Positions 1 through 16,255 of a stretch of 64,000 bases of DNA are shown here, piece by piece. Origin of the DNA: Salvelinus alpinus (taxonomy: Eukaryota > Chordata > Actinopteri > Salmoniformes > Salmonidae); contig NC_092120.1 of NCBI RefSeq assembly GCF_045679555.1, positions 8,483,805 through 8,547,804 of the forward strand. The letters run 5' to 3'. The notes under the pieces are model-generated. The model did no database searches. It was not told the origin of the DNA and saw nothing but the letters and a program-made list of their open reading frames with translations. A program made the translations under genes and the position numbers. Within the stretch, counting starts at the first letter, position 1. Each line of letters opens with the position of its first letter.

Positions 1-1968
1 GGGGCGGATCTCTCTGGATCCGTCTGTGGTTATTCTGGACCAGGTCAAGGCCAGCGACGTCGGGCAGTTCAAGGTCACGGACATACTGGGGTTTCCTGTG
101 TCCAACGTCTACCTGGAAGTGGAGGGTGAGGAGAGGGGGATGAAGGGAGGAGAGGAGAACAGAGGAGAGGAGTAAGGAGGAGAGAGGGATGGGAGGATGA
201 AGGAGATTGGAGATGAAGGGGATTGATTGGAGGAGTTGGCCAGTTCAGGGTCATCGACCAACTGGAAACCAACTTGGGGGCTTACGTCTATGGGGTGGTG
301 GAGGGTGAGGAGATAATAATTGATTAACATTATCTCTCCTTTCCTCCCTTCACCTCTTTCTCCTCTCGCCTGTCTTCTCCTCACCACCTCTCACCTCTAT
401 CTCCTCTCCATTTATCTCTCTCTCTTCTCTGTGTATCTCTCTTCTCCTCTGTCTCTCCCCTCTCTCCCCTTCGCCACACTCCCCCTCTATATTCTCTCCT
501 TCCCCTCTTTCTCCCTACTCTCCCTCCCCCTCCCCTCCTCCAGCCTATAAGCTGCCGTCCCTCTACGTGTTAATCATAGCACTGGTGGGCTTCCTGGTCC
601 TCCTGCTGTTGGTGTGTCTGCTGTCCTGCCTGGTCAAGCAGAAGAAGAGGACTGCCAAGGCCAGAGCCATCGAGAAGATTGCCCAAAACGCAGGCAAGGA
701 GGACGAGGGAGATGCCTTCAGACAGGTACCACACAGACACAGACAGAGACACTGGTGATGTCTCAAATGGCACCCTGTTCCCTATATGATGCTCAGTACT
801 TGACATAACATGTATGTGTGGTTTCCAGGTTGTGAAGAACATTACTCAGTTTGAGGAGTCTATAGCCCAGTCCATTGACATCACAGAGAAGTCTCAGAGC
901 ACTGAGGTGGACATTAAAGTAAGTATTAGTGACACAGTGGTTATTTCTGTAGAGTTGAGGGAATGATTTAGAATAACGTAAGGGGAATATTGTCAAAATA
1001 GCTGTTAAAATCTCTTTGCTTATCCTCACCCACTCTCCTGTCTTCACCCTGACCTCTCTCCTCTGACCTCTGTGTGTTGACCCCAGGGTCTGGAGGTGTC
1101 ATCCAAGGAGGTGGCAGGTGGTAACCTGGAGACCAGCGACTCAGGGGTGGAGTTTAACACCACTGGCCTCCCATTGGACACTGACACTGACGTCCCCGAC
1201 CAGATTCCAGAATCAGAGACTGAGACTGAGAGTGTTGCCTTCGTCCCAGAAACCAAGCCAAGCCCACCCCCGGTTACCAAACCTAGCCCTGTTCCCGAGA
1301 TAAAAAAAATCCCTGAACCAAAGTTGACCATAACCAAACCCGTTGAGACCAAACTCAGCCCAATCCCCAGCCCGGTCTCCAAGCAGGCTTCAAGCCCCAT
1401 TGCCAAAACACCTGATCCAGCCAAAACTCCTGAATTGAAAACTCCTGATTTCAAAACTCCTGATCCGAAAATACCTGAATTGAAAACACCTGAACCAACC
1501 AAAACTCCCGATTTTGAAACTCCTGAACCGAAAACACCTGAATTGAAAACACCTGAACCAGCCAAAACACCTATTGCTGTGTCTCCAAGCCCGGTGTCCT
1601 CTAAGCCAACCCCACCCCTGACCCCTGTCTCCAAACTAACTGCACCCCAACCATCAACCCCCGAACCCCCCAAGCTGGTGACACCAACCCCAGAATCCCC
1701 CAAGCCTGTGACATCAATCCAGACTCCGACCCCAACCCCAATGCTGAGCCCTGAACCTGCTCCGACCACCAATGGCACACCCGAACCACCAGCACCTGAA
1801 TCCAAACCTGACACTGCTCTGGCCCCAGTGGGTCTGATCGAAAGTCCTGTCGCCAAGGCAACCCCTCCTAAAACCCCTGAAGTGGAGGTGACCGCCCCAA
1901 GTAGTCCAGCCCTTGAGGCCAAAATGGACGCCCCAGCTGAGGACAACACCGCCACCACCGCAACCTGA
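1..1968 (+). CDS. Ig-like single-pass membrane protein, 3' part (5' end outside window)
   Basis: Four coding exons read in phase: 1-125, 544-725, 829-918 and 1087-1968 (stop TGA 1966-1968). The first encodes the end of an Ig-like fold with the usual D-V-G-Q-F-K-V strand pattern ([16 protein letters not shown]). The second gives a ~23-residue hydrophobic transmembrane helix ([19 protein letters not shown]) followed by a basic stop-transfer KQKKR, so the C-terminal part should be cytosolic. The last exon is a long low-complexity tail rich in Pro, Thr, Glu and Lys, with repeated KTPE/KTPD/KTPEP units over about 1390-1580. All junctions are GT-AG and keep frame. I do not recognise the family. The tail suggests a scaffold or spacer, but that is inference. 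The N-terminus and signal peptide lie upstream of the window. Confidence 0.75.
237..304 (+). pseudogene. Degenerate tandem copy of the Ig-exon 3' end
   Basis: Intronic sequence downstream of the first exon reads [13 protein letters not shown], then a short divergent stretch and VVE, then the same G|GTGAGGA donor. It parallels [13 protein letters not shown] and the EVE of the real exon ending at 125. Length and donor phase agree, but no acceptor or upstream half is visible, so it looks like a partial exon duplication rather than a used exon. Confidence 0.5.
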
Positions 1969-6954
<4,986 letters not shown>

Positions 6955-7060
6955 ATAAATGGCACCTTATTCCCTATTTAGTGCACTACTTTTTAAAGGG
7001 CCCATGGGCCCTGGTTAGAAGTAGTGCACTATATAGGGAATAGGGTGACATTTGGACTGC
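6955..7060. mobile_element. Foldback MITE fragment (TTCCCTAT..AGTGCACTA family)
   Basis: The left half, with CCCTATTTAGTGCACTACTT, is mirrored by AAGTAGTGCACTATATAGGG in the right half around a GGGCCCATGGGCCC centre, giving a near-perfect hairpin. A second copy of the family is at about 20215-20312, and partial copies are near 755-790 and 59710-59745. Confidence 0.65.
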
Positions 7061-7465
7061 AGACAAAGTGTCACAGCTGTGGATGCATGACCACAGTATT
7101 TATAGATGGGCCAAAGGTAACATCATTGTGCAGTTAATCCCTCCTGTTAAGTCCTGAAGCCCTGGGGTATCTACCCCCACTAGGATACTGGCATTTGGCC
7201 TTTGCTCATTTTTGGGACTTGTTTTAGATACCTTAGTGTGGTTTTTCTACATTCATAACCTATTATGTGACAATATGACAAAAATATCACATTCTGGTGT
7301 TATAAGCACAGACCAAGGTTTTGTGTTAATTTGTTTACCTATTTATTTGTGTATTTAATGCCAATAAAATGTAAATATTCAAACCACAATGCACACAACT
7401 GAACGCAATGGCATAAACATGAATTGATAGTGCTATACCATAGAACTGGTTAGGTACATGTCAGT

Positions 7466-7625
7466 GGAGGCATGTGGGAGGATGGGCTCATTGTATTGGG
7501 TGGAATGGAATAATTTGAACAGTATCAAACACATCAAACATATGGAAACCTCGTTGACTCCATTCCATTGATTCCATTCCACTGCAATTAGCCCGTCCTC
7601 CTATAGCTCCTCACACCAGCCTCCC
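7466..7625. mobile_element. MITE with subterminal inverted repeats
   Basis: Starts GTGGAGGC..GTGGGAGGATGGGCT. It ends with the approximate reverse complement AGCCCGTCCTCCTATAGCTC..GCCTCC and has an internal TGGAATGGAAT / ATTCCATTCCA palindrome. No coding capacity, so a non-autonomous DNA transposon. Superfamily not assigned. Confidence 0.55.
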
Positions 7626-7675
7626 CTGGTAAGTGTAAATGCATATCATAAACTCATTGGATTTTTTTACTGATA

Positions 7676-9053
7676 CAATTTACATCATGCTTCCAGCCAG
7701 CTATGAAATTATACCTGAAACACACACTGTATAAAACAAACCATTTCCAAATTCTATCTATCCTTCCACCGCATCCCCAAACGAAATATACTCCAGTACA
7801 ACCTTGGTTCTCCTTGGTTCTCTGTACTCTCATATAGAGGGGCTGAAGAGGTTTAGGGGACCCAGGTTCCTCCCATCATCTGTGTCACACGGGTTATAGA
7901 AGGGGATCAGTGGAACGAACACCGTTTCCATGGAGAATGTGTACAGTGGCGTCATGGTAACAGCGTTATAGAACGCTACTTCCTCCTTCTCACAGTCTAA
8001 GAACACTCCGATCCGGACGGGCCTGATGGACACAGGGACCTTGTGTGAACATTTTAGTAATTTGAACATTTTAGTAATTTAGCAGACGCTGTTATCCAGA
8101 GCGACTTATAGTTAGTGCATTCATCTAAAGATAGCTAGGTGGGACAACTACATATCACAGTCATAGTAAGTACATTCGTCCTCATTAAAGTAGCTTTCAG
8201 CAGTCAGAGCTAGTAAGAGGGAAAGTGAAGTGTTAGTTCCCAAAAAGCTATTTTTTGGGCGTGAGGGGAGGTGTGAGGAGGGGTTGCAAGGGGGGTGCTG
8301 TGTGATTAAACCTTTGGTTAAACCTAAAAGTAACATAAATGCAAACTAATATACAAAACATTAAGAACATCTGCTATTTCCATGACATAGACTGACCAGA
8401 TGAGTCCAGGTGAAAGCTATGCTCCCTTATTGATGTCACTTGTTAAATCCACTTCAATCAGTGTTGATGAAGGGGAAAAGACAGGTTAAATAAGGATTTT
8501 TAAGCCTTGAGACAATTGAGACATGGACATGGTGTTCTTAATGTTTTGTACACTCAGTGTATATACAGTAGAACACATTTGTTCATGTTGTACCAACTAG
8601 ATTTTTCATTCTGGAATTACCTATCCAAATTTCTTCAATTGGGTTATAAGCAAATTAAATACATTTCCTGTTAATCAAGATATTAAGTTTGTTCCATAAC
8701 ATGAAATAATGACTCCAAACACTTTCTTTAAATAATATTTGCACATTAACTGGTTACAATATTGTAACCAAATGGTGACCATCTCATCAATAGAAGCCTT
8801 TCCATGCACTTTAGTATCACAGTTCTTAAGCAGATAGCATTTAAGATCCAGTCCTGGCAGTGAACATATAATCATTAAAAAAACAGAACACATTACCAGG
8901 AATGACATTCACTCTCACGGGTGGCCAAAAATAACAAACAGAAAGCCACGCCCCCAATAGGCCATGCCTCCAACAATTCTGATAGGCTGCCACTGCTACA
9001 TTGCTCTCACCACTATGCAACATTGATGCCCATGAGGTGTTGAAAGCAATTTA
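7676..9053 (-). pseudogene. Extra, internally deleted copy of the TRIM 3' region (broken PRY-SPRY)
   Basis: Positions 7676-8043 repeat 9047-9414 (offset 1371), and 8063-9053 repeats 11200-12190 (offset 3137), with no mismatch noticed by eye. On the minus strand the copy keeps the last ~70 residues and stop of the SPRY domain (VPVSIRPVRIGVFLD to LGPLNLFSPSI). It lacks the first two thirds of the SPRY exon and all upstream exons. The novel joint has a 17-bp direct duplication (8046-8062 = 8063-8079). The distal joint shares CAATTTA. It is best explained as a tandem duplication of about 3.14 kb followed by loss of 1.8 kb from one copy. It should not make a functional SPRY domain by itself. Confidence 0.85.
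8356..8561. mobile_element. Truncated MITE (ACAAAACATTAAGAAC family), also at 11493-11698
   Basis: Bounded by ATACAAAACATTAAGAACAT and GTTCTTAATGTTTTGTACAC, which are inverted copies of each other. It is a shorter relative of the element at 48033-48530. It sits inside the duplicated block, so the second copy at 11493-11698 arose with the block and not by transposition. Confidence 0.65.
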
Positions 9054-9200
9054 CATCATGCTTCCAGCCAGCTATGAAATTATACCTGAAACACACACTG
9101 TATAAAACAAACCATTTCCAAATTCTATCTATCCTTCCACCGCATCCCCAAACGAAATATACTCCAGTACAACCTTGGTTCTCCTTGGTTCTCTGTACTC

Positions 9201-10323
9201 TCATATAGAGGGGCTGAAGAGGTTTAGGGGACCCAGGTTCCTCCCATCATCTGTGTCACACGGGTTATAGAAGGGGATCAGTGGAACGAACACCGTTTCC
9301 ATGGAGAATGTGTACAGTGGCGTCATGGTAACAGCGTTATAGAACGCTACTTCCTCCTTCTCACAGTCTAAGAACACTCCGATCCGGACGGGCCTGATGG
9401 ACACAGGGACCTTGGTGGGTTTGGGGTCTGTACAGGCCAAGATGGCCCCTCCCTTCAGGGATAGGGTCCAGAGACCGCTACTGGTCCCACTGGAGTCCAT
9501 CTCCCCCCTGTCGACGTCCTCCCTGGCCACACCCAGCCGCCACGCTGTCTTGCGGCCCACCTCCACCTCCCAGTAATGGCGTCCGGTGATGAAGCCTTCT
9601 CGGCCCATGACACTGTAGTAGTAGTGGAAGCAGCGGGGGTTGGGTGGCTGCTCCTCCTCCGAGGCCTTGAGGATAACTTTGTCCTCCTCGAACCACACAG
9701 AAGTGCAGCTGGGGGAGAGGGTGAGGAGGGGGTGGGCTGTCTCTGGGTCAAAGGTCACTTCAGCGATATCTGGGAGGGGGAGGGGGGGCTCAGGTGAGTT
9801 GTCGTAATCTAGAATTGTCTAATGGTATGCTGTATGTGTAAGTGGATCCCTTAAAGTAGGAATGTAAAAAAACATATACTGGTACATTAGCACTACGTCA
9901 CTAGAAGGCGTAATCTCTTAAATTCAGCATTATACACATTGTATAACAAACAATACTATAACAATTCTAATGTCACAGAATGATATGATGTGCATTACTT
10001 GGGTACAGGCAGCTCTTCATGTGTTTCCATATCCTGTACTGGATGGGCCCCACAAAGTGTGCTGATCGCACCTCCACATCCACCTGCGGAGGGGGTATGA
10101 AAGCCACCTGGGACCTGCGGGGGGATGAGAGAGGGAGAGGTGCAGGGGAAGAGGAGTGCAAAGATGGATGAGAAACGGACCCGAAAAGAATGTGAAAGGA
10201 AAGGATTGGGAAATGAGTGAGAAAGAGAGGGTAGAGAGAGTGAAGAAAGAAAGTGGGATGCCAAAGAGGGGATACAGAGAGAGAGAGAGAGAGGGAGAGA
10301 GTGGAGAGAAGAAAAAAGGGATG

Positions 10324-10363
<40 letters not shown>

Positions 10364-13300
10364 GCATAGAGAGAGAGAGAGAGACAATGAGATGCCAAAT
10401 ATGCAAGATGAGAGATTATGGCCGATCAGGAGAAGGGAGTGATTTGTGACACGAGAAATAGATGGAGTCATAATCAGTTAAATAATGAAATATAAACACT
10501 TGCCTTTTCAAGAGGTCTTGAATCTCCTTCAGAGAGAAAAAAGGAGTGGTCATTACAGTAGTGAAAGACTTAAAGCACTCAAAACAACATAGCACATAAC
10601 AGTGTATTTGTTCCACTGATAAAGGTGCCCAATAAAAATGTATATTCAATTTGTTTTCCATCAGAAAACAAATCAAAATTGTGCCCTCGTGAACTCAGTA
10701 TGCAGTTGATATTCTCTCTCAATCATTGTTTGGTGCCAAACCTCAGCTAGTCCTCCAGGACTGCACTCTGTGTTGCTTTTTGTCCACCAACCTTTTAATG
10801 AGAAATTGATTTAGACCTGCAAAAGCAGGCAAGTAGACTCTTTAGCCAATGATTGATCAAATTAGTGCCAGAAGAGAAGGCAATAAGCTAACACGGTGGT
10901 CCTTGAGGACTGCAATGTCAGCGTAGGCTAGCTGTTGTGGAAGCTGAAAGCAGCAACCAGTAGATTCTGTGGAGGTACTCCAAGCTTCTCATTCCCCTGA
11001 CTCTCCCCAAATCACTCCCTCCCTCCTGCCATTCATCACATTCTCACCTGGATGACGGTGTCGTAATAATGACATAAGAGTTGTCATAAACAGTTATGAC
11101 AGTTTGTCTCATCTTATGATCATTGATGGTGGCCAACTCTCCTCATGGAGAGCTACTGCAGTGTGCAGGCTTTAGTTCCAGCCCTGCACTAGATTTACAT
11201 GAACATTTTAGTAATTTAGCAGACGCTGTTATCCAGAGCGACTTATAGTTAGTGCATTCATCTAAAGATAGCTAGGTGGGACAACTACATATCACAGTCA
11301 TAGTAAGTACATTCGTCCTCATTAAAGTAGCTTTCAGCAGTCAGAGCTAGTAAGAGGGAAAGTGAAGTGTTAGTTCCCAAAAAGCTATTTTTTGGGCGTG
11401 AGGGGAGGTGTGAGGAGGGGTTGCAAGGGGGGTGCTGTGTGATTAAACCTTTGGTTAAACCTAAAAGTAACATAAATGCAAACTAATATACAAAACATTA
11501 AGAACATCTGCTATTTCCATGACATAGACTGACCAGATGAGTCCAGGTGAAAGCTATGCTCCCTTATTGATGTCACTTGTTAAATCCACTTCAATCAGTG
11601 TTGATGAAGGGGAAAAGACAGGTTAAATAAGGATTTTTAAGCCTTGAGACAATTGAGACATGGACATGGTGTTCTTAATGTTTTGTACACTCAGTGTATA
11701 TACAGTAGAACACATTTGTTCATGTTGTACCAACTAGATTTTTCATTCTGGAATTACCTATCCAAATTTCTTCAATTGGGTTATAAGCAAATTAAATACA
11801 TTTCCTGTTAATCAAGATATTAAGTTTGTTCCATAACATGAAATAATGACTCCAAACACTTTCTTTAAATAATATTTGCACATTAACTGGTTACAATATT
11901 GTAACCAAATGGTGACCATCTCATCAATAGAAGCCTTTCCATGCACTTTAGTATCACAGTTCTTAAGCAGATAGCATTTAAGATCCAGTCCTGGCAGTGA
12001 ACATATAATCATTAAAAAAACAGAACACATTACCAGGAATGACATTCACTCTCACGGGTGGCCAAAAATAACAAACAGAAAGCCACGCCCCCAATAGGCC
12101 ATGCCTCCAACAATTCTGATAGGCTGCCACTGCTACATTGCTCTCACCACTATGCAACATTGATGCCCATGAGGTGTTGAAAGCAATTTAGAAGCTTTCA
12201 TTCAATTTTAAAAATCACATTGATCTGTCAAATTCGTTATTTGATTTCAGGCAAATTGAATAGAATAGGTTGAACGAACCAAATATTAATTTTGGATCAT
12301 ACCATTTAGAAAAAGCACTTCAGATAAACAACAGTGCCATCCCTCTTTTTACAGTGTAGAGGTGCAGTGCTAGAACAATAGCCTGAACACCCTAACTCAC
12401 TCACTTTGAGCAGTTTGGGACTATCCTCCTCGGCCAGTTTGTTGTTTAGCGTGGCAATGCCTCTCTCCAGATCTCTTCCCTGCATGGCGATCTTCTTCTC
12501 TCTCTCCCTAAGCAGCTTCACCCTCTTCTCTTTCTCCTTCTTCAGTCGCTCCATGTCCATGGTCTCCTCTTCGTCCAGGAAGCGATGGAGGTTCTGGAAC
12601 TCAGCTCGGACCTCCCGTTCCAGATTATCAAAACATCTCTGAGAGATAGATAGAGAGACAGACTTTACTATTTTGTGTAGTAGGTTTTACTATGTTTTGT
12701 TACTATATAGTGGGTAGTAGAAGGATACTAGCCTGGTTGGGAGAGACAGATTTTTCAGCTTTAGCCAACACGCATCAATTACAGTACGTTAATTTTAATG
12801 CTAAATATGTAAATACTACAAAATATGTATCATAATGTTGCTAGATAACAATTCTCACCACTATCAGTCAAATTGCTTTTAATATTACTGACACACTAAT
12901 ACATTCACAGATGATCATATTCAGGATTTAATGAAATAATAAAAAGAATAAACCATGAAAAGTAAATGACAGTGGTAAATTATGTATTGGCAGCCAGTAC
13001 TGTACCTCAACATCAATAGACCATATGTACGTCTCTCTCTCTGCCTCCCAGCACTCGTCTACCTCATGCTTTATTCTTTTAATAGCCTGGATCAGCTTCT
13101 CCTGTAACACGCACACAGACAAACATGAGGGGAGAGGAGAGAACGGAAAAACAGTCAGAGGAACAATGTCAAATAGTGACAGAATAGTGACTTAAGTTAT
13201 TTAACTAAAGAGTAAGTTCGCATGCATGTATTTAGATAATCGTTTAGAAGTCATTTATTTCTTGAACATGATATTGTTGTGCCATTGAAAATGTACTTAA

Positions 13301-13512
13301 AAAATGTCCCATCGATACATCCTATTAGATTTTATGGGAGAGCCTTTCCCAAACATAACCTCTTTCATAATTAATTCAACTTTCTATTGCCTGACTTCCC
13401 TTTAGACATAAACCCAAGGATAAAATGATACACTTTTGCAGCTTACCTTATGGTCAGGGAGAAGGCTTTTATTGTAGTTGTTGTTGGTGTCTTTTATGTG
13501 ATTTTTGTACAT
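9201..13512 (-). CDS. RING-less TRIM-family protein with coiled coil and PRY-SPRY (B30.2) domain
   Basis: Exons in transcript order: 13512-13447 (candidate first coding exon, 22 codons), 13101-13006 (96 nt), 12638-12405 (234 nt), 10526-10504 (23 nt), 10114-9999 (116 nt), 9769-9201 (569 nt with stop). The 96/234/23/116 lengths and phases are the signature of class IV TRIM genes. The 96- and 234-nt exons encode a heptad-rich coiled coil (RCFDNLEREVRAEF.., MDMERLKKEKEK). The last exon is a PRY-SPRY domain with DPETAHPLLTLS, GRHYWEVEVG, WRLGVARE, IGVFLDCEKEEVAFYNA and PLYTFS. Predicted length is ~367 residues with the candidate start. SPRY domains of this type bind protein ligands, often in antiviral sensing. 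Without a RING, no E3 ligase activity is expected. No RING or B-box exon was found between 13512 and the INO80E promoter, so either the gene starts at this short exon or the 5' exon was lost. The exact paralogue cannot be named from this reading. Confidence 0.85.
10273..10385. repeat. GA-rich simple repeat
   Basis: Runs of GAGAGA with GGGATGCCA interruptions in the intron between the 116-nt and 23-nt TRIM exons. Minus-strand Ser/Leu-rich open frames here are repeat artefacts. Confidence 0.9.
10498..10503 (-). promoter_or_regulatory. Non-canonical GC 5' splice site of the TRIM 23-nt exon
   Basis: The 23-nt exon ends ..GAAAAG and is followed by GCAAGT, a good GC-AG intron donor. No GT lies in position, and the frame across the intron (KRSQVAFIPPP) requires this boundary. 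Confidence 0.75.
10737..10925. mobile_element. Weak foldback MITE-like repeat
   Basis: AGTCCTCCAGGACTGCACT near the left end and TGGTCCTTGAGGACTGCAAT near the right end are partly inverted, partly direct copies. No coding content. Low-confidence DNA-transposon derivative in a TRIM intron. Confidence 0.35.
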
Positions 13513-13659
13513 TCCAATTTCTCCTAACGAGACGGGAAAGCAAACAAGGGACTCTTGGCAATGAAAATAGGGAACTAAAGAGGTGTAATAAAAGAGAGGG
13601 AGAGAGTAAAGATGAAAGAGGGAGGGACAGTGACAGAGAATTGAAGGACAAGAGAAAAT

Positions 13660-14040
13660 TATAAATTAGAGAGAACGAAAGAGATACACAGAGCGAAAGA
13701 AAGATACACAGAGAGAAAGAGAGATACACAGAGCGAAAGAAAGATACACAGAGAGAAAGAGAGATACACAGAGAGAAAGAAAGATACACAGAGAGAAAGA
13801 AAGATACACAGAGAGAAAGAAAGATACACAGAGAGAAAGAGAGATACACAGAGAGCGAGACAGACAGACAGAGAGAGATACACAGAGAGAGAGAGAGACA
13901 GATAGACAGAGAGACACAGAGAGCGAGACAGATAGACAGAGAGATACACAGAGAGCGAGACAGATAGACAGAGAGAGACACAGATAGACAGAGAGAGATA
14001 CGGAGAGAGAGAGAGACAGATAGACAGAGAGCAGATATGG
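13660..14040. repeat. GA-rich minisatellite, ~20-bp unit
   Basis: About 19 imperfect units of the type GAGATACACAGAGAGAAAGA, grading into GACAGATAGACAGAGA units. It lies just upstream of the candidate first TRIM exon. The Cys/Leu/Ser-rich minus-strand frames across it are artefacts. Confidence 0.93.
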
Positions 14041-15711
<1,671 letters not shown>

Positions 15712-15783
15712 CAGTAGGTGGGGGTGTATGCACAGTTCAGTTGGTTGCAATCCGCCAATACAAAATTTAAAAAAGAAGAATGG
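15712..15783 (+). promoter_or_regulatory. Copy 1 of a promoter-proximal GGCGG...GAAGAAG module
   Basis: Order of elements: CAGTAGGTGGGGGTGTATGC, GTTGGTTGCAATCCGCC, an A/T-rich spacer, then AAGAAGAATGG. The same order recurs at 15878-15950 and, inverted, at 61497-61567, each time just upstream of a gene's first coding exon. Function unknown; it may be a promoter element or a repeat-derived 5' module. Confidence 0.45.
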
Positions 15784-15877
15784 CGCGCACAAACACACAC
15801 ATACATACATACACAAAAAATGAATGTAGACTCAATAATGTAATGTAGGTAGGCTGTGAATGGCCTCACACACCAGT

Positions 15878-15950
15878 ACAGTAGATGGCGGTATATGCGA
15901 ACTGCCAACCAAATCCTAATGAAGAAGAAGAACAGACGTAAACAATGAGT
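15878..15950 (+). promoter_or_regulatory. Copy 2 of the GGCGG...GAAGAAG module, upstream of INO80E
   Basis: CAGTAGATGGCGGTATATGC, then ACTGCCAACC, then GAAGAAGAAGAACAG. It contains the YY1-like core GATGGCGG. A plausible non-coding first exon follows, ending at the donor GAGAG|GTATGA (15978/15979). Confidence 0.5.
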
Positions 15951-16255
15951 ACGTCGCAGAGATTCATTCAAACGAGAGGTATGAAGTATTTTTCATATTA
16001 ATTCAAGCTATTTAACTTTATAATGACATGGTTTCGTCTCCTTATTATCCTACTTTCAAGCGTTTTCAATTGCTATTCTTCTGCTTCCAGCTAAATGCTT
16101 AAAAAAACAACGATAATGCACTGGAAAGGCTAGCAGTGAGCCAGCCAACAAGCTGCTGTTAACGTTATATAGCTAACATAACCACGACACTAACAATTTC
16201 CCTACCGGTATAGCAGGTCCACTGACGGTTCAACCACAGCGTCAGAAATGACGAT

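Noticed and set aside
13660-14040. Possible CRISPR-like regular array
   Set aside because: Units are contiguous and GA-rich without unique spacers, in a vertebrate genome: a minisatellite.
15944-15978. ATG starting MSTSQRFIQTR as an INO80E start
   Set aside because: Its donor phase does not join the frame of the exon carrying DYKQNHKNLKRK with any visible acceptor. It is more likely in a 5' UTR exon.
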